The position numbers were made by a program, and so were the translations under genes. Under the pieces are notes generated by a model. It was not told where the DNA came from. It saw only the letters and a list, made by a program, of their open reading frames with translations, and ran no database searches. This document shows, one piece after another, positions 46,401 through 52,863 of a stretch of DNA of 64,000 nt (within the stretch, counting starts at the first letter, position 1; every line of letters begins with the position of its first letter). This DNA is from CBDDBX01 sp965225955 (GTDB lineage: Bacteria; Acidobacteriota; Aminicenantia; UBA2199): contig CBDDBX010000015.1 in the NCBI GenBank assembly GCA_965225955.1, positions 1 through 64,000 of the forward strand, read 5' to 3'.

Positions 46401-46592
46401 GCTCTGACCTCAACACTGGCGCTTATTCCTCTTACTCTAAAAGGTGATCTTTCGGGAAATGAGATTCAGAGTCCCATGGCAACAGTTATTCTGGGAGGAC
46501 TGCTGACTTCAACTCTCCTGAATATATATTTCATTCCTGTTGTATACAGCCTTCTCTATAAACACGGCTTTCTTAAACTGGAGGAAAAATAA
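43491..46592 (+). CDS. Heavy-metal-efflux RND transporter (CusA/CzcA-like)
   Basis: 1033 residues, the normal length for the family. The N-terminal IIKFSLENKFLVLLAAIVV helix and DVDVFPDLTAPKVVV are typical of HME-RND pumps. Transmembrane helix 4 reads GGMAIAIGALVDDAIIDVEN with the proton-relay acids, and the second half ends GIATRNGILLISNY...NPILMTALTSTLALIPL. Two large periplasmic loops lie between helices 1/2 and 7/8. Proton-driven export of a metal cation out of the periplasm or cytoplasm through the adaptor and channel encoded on either side. Which metal cannot be fixed by eye; the CsoR-type regulator suggests Cu(I). The stop overlaps the next start by 1 nt. Confidence 0.93.
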   Translation: MLNRIIKFSLENKFLVLLAAIVVMVVGVQTTISMDVDVFPDLTAPKVVVMTDSHGMAAEEVERLVTFPIESAVNGATDVRRVRSSSAQGFSFVWVEFDWGTDIFKARQIVSEKLNTVASRMPLGVGMPILAPQSSVMGEVFFIGIQGTKTSMMELRTIADWNIKPIILATEGVAQVTVIGGEYKQYQVLADPLKMGFYDVSLEELADICKSMSQNSSGGVVRQYGNEYVVRGMARTSKLKELGNSLIKLRKGKSVRVRDVAEVTIAGAPKMGYASENAEPAVIVSVSKQPNTNTLELTERIEAKLEELKRTLPSDVKLDTHIFRQADFISSSISNVKQAIIEGSIFVIIVLFMFLGGFRTTFISLIAMPVSLLGSIIVLSKLGLNINTMSLGGMAIAIGALVDDAIIDVENVYKRLKQNVLKPVAERASAFSVVFEASKEIRASILNATLIIIVAFIPLFFLSGMEGRMLKPLGISFIVSLFISLIVAMTITPILCQLFLSKESYLKRSDREPWVTRKLTSGYRKSLGWSLDHKKTVVFVALALFIVSLITFSTFGRSFLPEFNEGSLTLSVICKPGTSLEESNRLGNLVERELLNIPEITSTARRTGRGELDEHAQTVNSAEVDVNFVLKERSREEFMHIVRETLADIPEIAVTVGQPLGHRIDHMLSGTRANIAVKIFGSDLQKLFQIGNSIKDAVDGVEGMVDLTVEQQIETPQIQVRANREMLAAYGITIEEFNEFIDISFGGEKLSDIYEGQKRFDLVLRLNSNYTRTIDGIKSALIDTSDGRKVAVEQVADVVSVAGPSTISRENVQRKVVVSANVSGRDLRSVVQDIQNRIESRVNLPRGYRVEYGGQFESEARASKILLLTSVISIILIFLLLYVEFNHYKLAGIILLNLPLALIGGIFSIYLTSGVLSIPAIIGFITLFGIATRNGILLISNYKTLLKRGVSIAETITMGSVDRLNPILMTALTSTLALIPLTLKGDLSGNEIQSPMATVILGGLLTSTLLNIYFIPVVYSLLYKHGFLKLEEK

Positions 46593-47773
46593 TGAGATTT
46601 TTACTGATAACTATTCTGGCTATCCTCCCTGGCCTTGCTTATGCTCAGGAGAGTGTTGATAAGGCTCTCAGGGATATAGCAGAAAATAACAGAACTCTTA
46701 AAGCTCTTTATAAGAAGAGGAAGGCTGAAAAGAGAGGGGCAATGACGGGAATATATCCAGTGAACCCTGAAGTGGAACTGGGGTTTCTTAAAGCATCCCC
46801 GGGGAATCTGAGTAAAAGAACAGATCTTAAAGTAACTCAGAGTTTCGATTTTCCATTAGCTTATATCTACAAACGAAAAGCAGGAACTGCTGCGGGGAAT
46901 AAGATTGAGTGGCAGTGGAAGCTGGAGAAGAAGAATCTGCTTTTTAAGGCGAGATTGATTTGTCTTGATCTGATTTTCACCAATGCCATGGAGAGAGAAC
47001 TGGGACGAAGGATGGAGCAGGCAGAACAGATCGCTTCTGCTGTTAAATCCCGGTTTTCCCGGGGAGAGGCCAATATTCTGGAGCTTAATAAGGTGAAACT
47101 TAATCTTCTTAATGTAAGAAAAGAGGTGGAACTCAACCGTATCCAGCGGGAAGCTCTGAAAGCCGACCTTAAACAGATGAATGGAGGAAAAGATATTATT
47201 ATTACAGATACTGGATTTACTCTCTCTGTATTAAGCAGAGGCTTTAAGGAGTGGTACAAGGTCGCTGAATCCAATAATGTTGAGTTGCAGTTATTGAGAA
47301 GTGAGGTGGTTCGTATGAGAGCCAGAGTGAAACTTGAGAGAGCATTGAGTCTGCCTAAGTTCTCTATAGGTTATATGAGTGAGTCTGCTGGAGGAGAATC
47401 TTACAAAGGTGCAACAGTGGGAGTATCTGTTCCACTGTTTGAACATAAAAACCGTGTTAAGTCTGCAAAAGCAGGAGCTGAAGCTGCGGAACAGATTGTG
47501 ATTGCAGATAAGATGCTGTTTTATAACCGTATGGAGGCTCAGTATCGTAAAGTTGTTGCAATTGGAGAATCTGTCAGGAATTACAGAAAGCTTCTTGCTG
47601 AACTGGATCATAGTGAACTTCTTAAGAAAGCGATGGATAAAGGCGAGATCTCTCTGCCTGAGTATATTTTTGAGCTGTCTCAGTATAATGAGAGCAGAAC
47701 CCGGCTGATTGAAGCAGAAAGAGAGTATGGAAAGGCTATGGCGGTGCTTAAGAGTTATTCTGATAAATTTTAA
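46592..47773 (+). CDS. TolC-like outer-membrane efflux channel
   Basis: 393 residues, ATG overlapping the pump stop (TAATG). Signal peptide at about 1-18 (LLITILAILPGLAYAQES). Long amphipathic helices (about 25-70, 90-190, 225-260, 290-385) with short strands at LKVTQSFDFPLAY and KFSIGYMSE/GVSVPLF, the OEP/CusC arrangement. Shorter than CusC because no lipoprotein extension is present. It completes the tripartite pump and is followed by a strong terminator. Confidence 0.88.
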   Translation: MRFLLITILAILPGLAYAQESVDKALRDIAENNRTLKALYKKRKAEKRGAMTGIYPVNPEVELGFLKASPGNLSKRTDLKVTQSFDFPLAYIYKRKAGTAAGNKIEWQWKLEKKNLLFKARLICLDLIFTNAMERELGRRMEQAEQIASAVKSRFSRGEANILELNKVKLNLLNVRKEVELNRIQREALKADLKQMNGGKDIIITDTGFTLSVLSRGFKEWYKVAESNNVELQLLRSEVVRMRARVKLERALSLPKFSIGYMSESAGGESYKGATVGVSVPLFEHKNRVKSAKAGAEAAEQIVIADKMLFYNRMEAQYRKVVAIGESVRNYRKLLAELDHSELLKKAMDKGEISLPEYIFELSQYNESRTRLIEAEREYGKAMAVLKSYSDKF

Positions 47774-47793
47774 ATAGATGTTTTCCTGAACCG

Positions 47794-47814
47794 GAGCAGG
47801 GGGTGTCCCTGCTC
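47794..47814 (+). terminator. Rho-independent terminator of the metal-efflux operon
   Basis: GAGCAGGG/CCCTGCTC, a perfect 8-bp GC-rich stem with a GGTGT loop, begins 21 nt after the channel stop and is followed by TGTCTTTAT. Confidence 0.8.
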
Positions 47815-47916
47815 TGTCTTTATATGAAAAATCAATATCCGGTTATTCCTTCTATATCGGTATATCTTAGTACCCCCCATTTAGAATGGATTGTTTGTTT
47901 ATTGAGTCTTTTTGAT

Positions 47917-47943
47917 AACAGGGTGGCTTCTCACCACCCTGTT
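47917..47943. terminator. Isolated strong stem-loop in the 409-bp gap
   Basis: AACAGGGTGG/CCACCCTGTT, a perfect 10-bp stem with a 7-nt loop. The following CTTATCTT is only a weak U-tract. The gap 47815-48181 otherwise holds no gene I can support, so this may end a short transcript or be an intergenic element. Confidence 0.4.
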
Positions 47944-48181
47944 CTTATCTTAAAGTGCAAACTGACACTGACTATCACGGACTGACAGGTGTGTTAAATG
48001 AAGTGTTGTATTTCCTGCCTTTCTGTTATCACCTGTAAATGTCTCTGTTTGTTAATACTTGTCTGTGTTCTTTGTGTTGCCTGCTAACAGATTCACTGTC
48101 TTCCCGGATCTTTAAGGCTGATCCTGTATAAAAAGTTTTTTATGAGTTGTTAATTACTCCTGTTTGAGTTAAAAGTGATGT

Positions 48182-48778
48182 ATGAAGAGTTTTATTGCTG
48201 TTTTGTTACTGGTTTTAGCTTTATGGTTTTTTGCTTTCAGAGAAGATAGTGTGGAACTGGGACCCGGGGTAAAGGTAAGTGAAGTGCCGGTTCAGGGGCC
48301 CATTAAAGGTATAAAAGCTTTTGCTTTCAGAGGTTACAGAATTATTCCTAAAGCAGGATTTATTGTTAAAGGGAAAGTCCTTAGTCGGGAGAATTACTAT
48401 TCTGACAGGAATTCAGAAATATCACCTCTGGATATTGCTCTTGGATGGGGACGGATGTCTGACGAAAAGGTTCTTGATAAAATTGATATAAGTCAGGGAG
48501 GTCGGTGGTATCGCTGGTATACTGATAATTTTCCTATTCCCAGACGTGAGATAGAAACCTGTAGTGCCAACATGCATATGATTCCTTCAACTCCCGGAAT
48601 AGAGAAAGAGCTTCAGCAGATAAGAAAAGGTGATATTGTAAGAATTACAGGAATGCTTGTTAATGTTGAGGGAAGGAACAATTACAGGTGGAACAGTTCT
48701 TTAACCCGTAATGATACTGGAGATGGGGCCTGTGAGATTATTTTTGTTACCAGAGTGGATATTCTGGAAACCAGATAG
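48182..48778 (+). CDS. Membrane-anchored protein of unknown function
   Basis: 198 residues. A single N-terminal hydrophobic helix (about 3-20, FIAVLLLVLALWFFAF) works as anchor or signal. The soluble part has the phrases LDIALGWGRMSD, ISQGGRWYRWYTDN, SANMHMIP and GDIVRITGMLVNVEG. I have the impression of similar uncharacterised envelope proteins, with an OB-like beta barrel in the last 80 residues, but cannot name the family. It precedes the graspetide operon but is separated from it by 185 nt containing a promoter, so membership in that operon is unlikely. Confidence 0.75.
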   Translation: MKSFIAVLLLVLALWFFAFREDSVELGPGVKVSEVPVQGPIKGIKAFAFRGYRIIPKAGFIVKGKVLSRENYYSDRNSEISPLDIALGWGRMSDEKVLDKIDISQGGRWYRWYTDNFPIPRREIETCSANMHMIPSTPGIEKELQQIRKGDIVRITGMLVNVEGRNNYRWNSSLTRNDTGDGACEIIFVTRVDILETR

Positions 48779-48831
48779 ACAAGAGATTTTATAATATTCT
48801 GTTCCTTTATTTGATATTGTATGATACTTAA

Positions 48832-48860
48832 TTGAAACTTGTGTGCGGGACTGGTATACT
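48832..48860 (+). promoter_or_regulatory. Sigma-70-type promoter of the graspetide operon
   Basis: -35 TTGAAA (48832-48837), 17-bp spacer, -10 TATACT (48855-48860). It gives an untranslated leader of roughly 97 nt before ATG 48964, in which CCTCT and AGAGG could pair. The ribosome site GGGGAG is at 48947-48952. Confidence 0.65.
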
Positions 48861-48963
48861 GAATCTTAAACAGCAGATATAACAGGGGGCCTCTTAAGGG
48901 TTTTATGAGAGGATGTCTGGTTAACATGAAGTTGTTGCTGCTGTATGGGGAGTTTTAGAAGTT

Positions 48964-49938
48964 ATGTGCAGGAAAATACTGTGTATTACTCACAGTGAGG
49001 ATTATTATGTTGTTGACAGAGTTATGGGCGCTCTTGAGAAAGAGGGACTGGAACCTGTAAGAGTCGATTCAGACGGTTTCCCGGAATCAATTAAATTAAA
49101 TACTGCTTTTATCAGTGGTAAAGGTAATTCCACTATTACAGTTGAAGGGCAGAATATTGAAGTTGCTGATATTGGTGGTGTATGGCTCAGGAAACTTAGA
49201 ATAGGTAAGCCGGCTGAAGATCTGGACCATAGATACAGAGCAAGCTGTATGAGAGAGACAGATGCAAGCCTCAGAGGCTGGATGAGTAGCCTGTATCACC
49301 TGCCCTGGATGGATCTGCCTGAAATTTCTGTCAGAGGGGAAAATAAGATGTTGCAGTTAAGGGAAGCTGTTTCTGCAGGATTTGATATACCAGATACAAT
49401 TACAGGTAATGAACCATCTGCAGTAAGAGATTTTTTTAACAGATGTGAAGGTAGAGTTGTTACCAAAATGCTCACTGCAGTTAGTGCGAGTATGGATGGA
49501 TCAACACCTTTTATGTACACCAGCAGAGTTGAAGAGAAAGATCTTGAAGATCTGGACAGTCTTAAATACTGTCCAATGATTTTTCAGGAACTGGTGGAGA
49601 AAGAGTGTGAGTTAAGGGTTATCTATGTAGATGGTGAAATTTTTACTGGTGCAATAGATGCCTCAAATAGTCTGAGAGGGAAAGTTGACTGGAGACTTGC
49701 AGCAACAGGAGAGTGTTGCTGGGTACATAGTGACCTGCCGAATGGAGTTAAAGATACTCTTCGTAAATTTATGAAGAGTATGGGACTGAGATATGGGGCT
49801 GTAGATATAATCAGAACTCCTGATGAGAAGTATATTTTTCTTGAAGTTAATCCCGGAGGGGAGTGGGGAATGCTTGAAAAGTTTCTGGAATATCCTGTTT
49901 CAGTGGCAATTGCAAAATCGTTTAAAAAGAGGTTATAG
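48964..49938 (+). CDS. mdnB: Microviridin-type ATP-grasp ligase, MdnB/MvdC-like (lactam-forming)
   Basis: 324 residues. The N-terminal ITHSEDYYVVDRVMGALEKE, VWLRKLR, the central YTSRVEEKDLEDLDSLKYCP and MIFQELVEKECELRVIYVDG, and the C-terminal FLEVNPGGEWGML follow the MdnB pattern of microviridin clusters; GEWGMLE rather than GEFFWL separates it from MdnC. ENKMLQLREA and VVTKML mark the ATP-grasp lysine/loop region, and ExN-P-x-G-E supplies Mg-binding acids. In known systems MdnB closes the Lys-to-acid lactam after MdnC has made the two esters. The next gene starts 3 nt after its stop. Cytoplasmic. Confidence 0.9.
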   Translation: MCRKILCITHSEDYYVVDRVMGALEKEGLEPVRVDSDGFPESIKLNTAFISGKGNSTITVEGQNIEVADIGGVWLRKLRIGKPAEDLDHRYRASCMRETDASLRGWMSSLYHLPWMDLPEISVRGENKMLQLREAVSAGFDIPDTITGNEPSAVRDFFNRCEGRVVTKMLTAVSASMDGSTPFMYTSRVEEKDLEDLDSLKYCPMIFQELVEKECELRVIYVDGEIFTGAIDASNSLRGKVDWRLAATGECCWVHSDLPNGVKDTLRKFMKSMGLRYGAVDIIRTPDEKYIFLEVNPGGEWGMLEKFLEYPVSVAIAKSFKKRL

Positions 49939-49941
49939 ATA

Positions 49942-50922
49942 ATGAGAGTATTAGTTGTTACCCATAGTAATGATAACGAATCTGTGGAGATGGTGGGGAA
50001 AGAGATTGAAGCACTTGGAGGAGAGGTTGTCCGGTTTAATAGTGATGAGTTTCCTGTTTCTGTAAAACTTGAAGCCGGGTATTCAGATTCTGGTACAGAT
50101 CTCTATATGGAAAACAGTGAAGGTCGATGGAACCTTTCGGAAATAGATGCTGTATGGTACAGAAGATTAAGTCTGGGTGGGAAACTACCTGGGGACCTTG
50201 GTGAAGATATTATAAGACCATCAGTAGAGGAATCCAGAAGGTTGTTCGTAGGACTTCTGGAGTCTATGGATGTCTTTACAATGAATAGTTACCACTCAGT
50301 TAGATATTCAGAAAATAAACTGCTTCAGCTGAAAGTTGCGGGAGAGCTGGGACTTAATGTACCGGATACAGTAGTTACAAACAGTCCGGGAGCAGTAAGG
50401 GAACTGTCTGGCAGATGTAAAGATGGGATTATTACCAAAATGCAGTCCTCTTTTGCTCTTTACAGAAATGGTGAGGAGCATGTTGTCTTTACAAATAAAG
50501 TTTCTGCTGATGATATGGAGCATCTGAATGACCTGAAATACTGCCCAATGATATTTCAGGAGAAGCTGGATAATATACAGGAGTTAAGAGTAACTATTGT
50601 GGGGGATCAGATTTTTGCAGCTTCCATTGATCCTGCTCTGAGGAGAGGTGCTGAGGTGGACTGGCGCAAAAAAGGGGCAGAGCTGATAAATGACTGGAAG
50701 CCTTATGAATTGCCGGAAGATATTAAAGTTAAACTCCTGAAATTTATGGACTATTTTAAGATCAATTACGGGGCTATGGATATAATTGTAACACCTGAAG
50801 GTAAGTATGTTTTTCTGGAGAACAATCCCGGAGGGGAGTTCTTCTGGCTGGACAGGTGCGCAGGACTGCCGATTGCCGGGGCAATAGCTTCAGTTCTTAT
50901 GGATAGAAGTTACAGACGTTGA
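49942..50922 (+). CDS. mdnC: Microviridin-type ATP-grasp ligase, MdnC/MvdD-like (ester-forming)
   Basis: 326 residues. THSNDNESVEMVGKEIEALG, VWYRRLSLGG, SENKLLQLKVAGELGLNVP, YCPMIFQEKLDNIQELRVTI, DWRKKGAELINDW and FLENNPGGEFFWL match the MdnC/MvdD ligase pattern, notably GEFFWL. Family knowledge: ATP-dependent activation of Asp/Glu side chains and attack by Thr and Ser hydroxyls to make two omega-esters, after recognition of the precursor leader helix. It is moderately similar to the preceding ligase along the whole length, consistent with ancient duplication. Both ligases lie upstream of the precursor here, unlike the precursor-first order of the Microcystis cluster. Confidence 0.92.
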   Translation: MRVLVVTHSNDNESVEMVGKEIEALGGEVVRFNSDEFPVSVKLEAGYSDSGTDLYMENSEGRWNLSEIDAVWYRRLSLGGKLPGDLGEDIIRPSVEESRRLFVGLLESMDVFTMNSYHSVRYSENKLLQLKVAGELGLNVPDTVVTNSPGAVRELSGRCKDGIITKMQSSFALYRNGEEHVVFTNKVSADDMEHLNDLKYCPMIFQEKLDNIQELRVTIVGDQIFAASIDPALRRGAEVDWRKKGAELINDWKPYELPEDIKVKLLKFMDYFKINYGAMDIIVTPEGKYVFLENNPGGEFFWLDRCAGLPIAGAIASVLMDRSYRR

Positions 50923-50948
50923 GAATTTAAAAAATATAGGAGGGAAAA

Positions 50949-51197
50949 ATGGAAAACAAAAAAAGACCATTTTTTGCACGTTTTCTTGAGAATCAGGTTT
51001 CAGAGGATAAGATGGAAGGAACCAGTGGTGGTGCAACCAGCAAATATCCTTCAGACACTGATGAGAGTATTCTTGGTGATATGCTTAAAGAGAAGCAGGA
51101 TATTGTTGTAAAGGCGACTAACAAGTATCCATCTGATAGTGATGAAACAGTTACCATGAAATATCCATCAGACCATGATGAACATATGGAAATGTAG
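50949..51197 (+). CDS. mdnA: Three-core microviridin-type graspetide precursor
   Basis: 82 residues with an AGGAGGG site, 26 nt after the MdnC-like stop. Residues 7-16, PFFARFLENQ, are the canonical microviridin leader helix bound by the ligases. A GTSGGAT spacer (24-30, with a double Gly) leads to three cores: TSKYPSDTDE (30-39), TNKYPSDSDE (57-66) and TMKYPSDHDE (69-78). Each fits the TxKYPSD-x-(E/D)-(E/D) motif, predicting per core a Thr-Asp ester, a Ser-acid ester and a Lys-Glu lactam. Between cores 1 and 2 is a 17-residue linker; cores 2 and 3 are separated by two residues. Mature microviridins are tricyclic, often serine-protease inhibitors. The real product and its processing are unknown. 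Confidence 0.93.
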   Translation: MENKKRPFFARFLENQVSEDKMEGTSGGATSKYPSDTDESILGDMLKEKQDIVVKATNKYPSDSDETVTMKYPSDHDEHMEM

Positions 51198-51226
51198 CTT
51201 TATCAGTTAACTCATTTACAATCTAT

Positions 51227-51256
51227 GCAGCTTCTGTCACTCTGATCGGAAGCTGC
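51227..51256 (+). terminator. Terminator-like stem-loop after the graspetide precursor
   Basis: GCAGCTTC/GAAGCTGC, a perfect 8-bp stem with a 14-nt loop, 29 nt after the precursor stop. TTTC and, 13 nt further on, a run of eight T follow. It separates the graspetide operon from the sigma-factor operon. Confidence 0.6.
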
Positions 51257-51378
51257 TTTCTCCACTGAAATTTTTTTTGTAACCCTTTTTTGTAAAGGGA
51301 GTAGTCTGATTAATATCGGGCAGTTGTTGTAATGCCTGATGTAAAGACTGATAATTGAATTAAGGAGGCAGTTTGCCA

Positions 51379-51423
51379 ATGGCTTGCGGAAACATCGCTA
51401 GGGCTGAGACAGATCATGAGTAG
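51379..51423 (+). CDS. 14-codon ORF overlapping the ECF sigma-factor start (possible leader peptide)
   Basis: ATG 51379 has the best ribosome site of the locus (AGGAGG at 51363-51368, 10 nt before). It encodes MACGNIARAETDHE, and its TAG at 51421-51423 lies just inside the sigma-factor gene, whose ATG is at 51416. The sigma gene itself has no clear ribosome site, so its translation may depend on ribosomes that finish this ORF. Whether the peptide matters beyond coupling is unknown. Confidence 0.5.
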   Translation: MACGNIARAETDHE

Positions 51424-52039
51424 CGATGTAAATGACAACAACTACCAGGTAGAGCTTGTTAAGAGGGCATGTAAAGGAGATAGTGGAGCCTTTCATGAGA
51501 TTGTTGGTCTCTACAGGAAAAAAGTTTACTTCATTGCCTATGATATCTGTGGTGACAGACATGAGGCGGAAGATATTGCACAGGAGGTATTTATTAAAGT
51601 GTTCAGATTCATAGATAAGTTCAGATTTGATGCGAAGTTCAGTTCATGGATACATCAGATTGCAGTAAATACCTCTCTTGATGTCGTAAGAAAACAGAAA
51701 AACCGAAGCGATTATATAGATGATACAGAACTTGAGAAGCGTGATTCAGATTCAGCTATAGGGAGCGGGGAGATAAAATCCCCGGAAAAAGCCACTATTG
51801 AAGAGGTGTTGCACAACAGAGTCAGAGGGGTTCTTGGGGAGCTTTCCCGACAGGAACATTCAGCTTTTGTGATGAGGTACTATAACGGACTGAAACACCA
51901 GGAAATAGCTGAAGTAATGTCTCTTTCTGTTAATACGGTGAAAACAATGCTTTTCAGAGGTAAGAAGAAGTTACAGAAGAAGCTGGCACCTCTGACAGAG
52001 GAGTATAAGTTCTGTAAACAGGAGATGTTTAATGATTAG
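51416..52039 (+). CDS. ECF-type RNA polymerase sigma factor
   Basis: 207 residues. Region 2 at about 25-90: FHEIVGLYRKKVYFIAYDIC, GDRHEAEDIAQEVFIKVFRF and DAKFSSWIHQIAVNTSLDVVRK (the -10 and melting helices). A charged linker (about 95-130) is followed by region 4 at about 135-190: LGELSRQEHSAFVMRYYNGL, KHQEIAEVMSLSVNTVKTML and FRGKKKLQKKL (-35 recognition). It is the lead gene with the anti-sigma factor, which starts 8 nt before its stop. It probably directs the following HEAT-protein genes and its own promoter, in response to an envelope signal. Confidence 0.93.
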   Translation: MSSDVNDNNYQVELVKRACKGDSGAFHEIVGLYRKKVYFIAYDICGDRHEAEDIAQEVFIKVFRFIDKFRFDAKFSSWIHQIAVNTSLDVVRKQKNRSDYIDDTELEKRDSDSAIGSGEIKSPEKATIEEVLHNRVRGVLGELSRQEHSAFVMRYYNGLKHQEIAEVMSLSVNTVKTMLFRGKKKLQKKLAPLTEEYKFCKQEMFND

Positions 52040-52841
52040 TTGCAGGGATTGTGAGATGCTGTTTGATGAGTATTCAGCAGAAGAGCTTTCTGATAGTGAG
52101 ATGGCTTCTGTGAGCAAACATCTTGAGAGTTGCCCAAATTGCAGCAGAAACTTTAGTGAGCAGGAAGTTATTACAAAACCCCATAAAAGAGTGGAACCTT
52201 CTGAGGATTTCTGGGAAGGCTTCACTGACAGGCTTCACTCCAGAATGGTTGAAGAGGGGGTTGTTGAGGAATCCGGAACAACTACTGAGAAGAAGAGAAA
52301 ATCTTTTGAGATTTTTACTCTTTCATGGTTGAAGCAGAGTATTGCAGCAGCAGCCGTTCTGGTAATAGGGATATTTATAGGAAGTATATTCTTTTCTCAA
52401 AGTGGAGAGCTGGGAGAGGATTCACGAAACAGTGGACTAATGATTGCTTCAGATGATAAATCCGAGGGGGCACTTCTGACAAGAGCTTCACATTTTATCA
52501 ACCGCTCCAGAGTTATTCTGCTTGCTATAGATAATTTTGACCCTGAAACAGAAGAGGCGGGTGTTATGGATTTTGCTTATCAGAAGAGTGTAACCAGTGA
52601 TCTTGTTAAAGAGGCAGCACTTCTTAAAGAGGGGTTGGGGGAATCCAGACAGAGAAGACTTAAAGAACTTATCAGTGATCTGGAAGTTATTCTTCTTCAA
52701 CTGGCAAATTACGATAAAGGTATGGAAGTAGAGACAATTAAGATGGTAAAGGATAACCGCTATATAAACGGTGTGCTCTACCGTATACGAGTTAATGATC
52801 TTCGAAGAGAAACAAATAAAAGACGGGTTGAAAGTTATTAA
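52032..52841 (+). CDS. Membrane-anchored zinc-finger anti-sigma factor
   Basis: 269 residues, start overlapping the sigma gene by 8 nt. Residues 1-45 carry a zf-HC2/ZAS-type finger: CRDCEMLFDEYSAEEL and SKHLESCPNCSRNF, with H-x3-C-x2-C. A single membrane helix follows at about 100-120 (SIAAAAVLVIGIFIGSIFF). The periplasmic part (about 125-269) is helical (ALLTRASHFINRSRVILLAI, SVTSDLVKEAALLKEGL). The cytoplasmic finger binds and silences the sigma factor; the periplasmic part likely receives the signal. Confidence 0.88.
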   Translation: MISCRDCEMLFDEYSAEELSDSEMASVSKHLESCPNCSRNFSEQEVITKPHKRVEPSEDFWEGFTDRLHSRMVEEGVVEESGTTTEKKRKSFEIFTLSWLKQSIAAAAVLVIGIFIGSIFFSQSGELGEDSRNSGLMIASDDKSEGALLTRASHFINRSRVILLAIDNFDPETEEAGVMDFAYQKSVTSDLVKEAALLKEGLGESRQRRLKELISDLEVILLQLANYDKGMEVETIKMVKDNRYINGVLYRIRVNDLRRETNKRRVESY

Positions 52842-52863
52842 TAACCCGAAATGGGAGGAAAGT

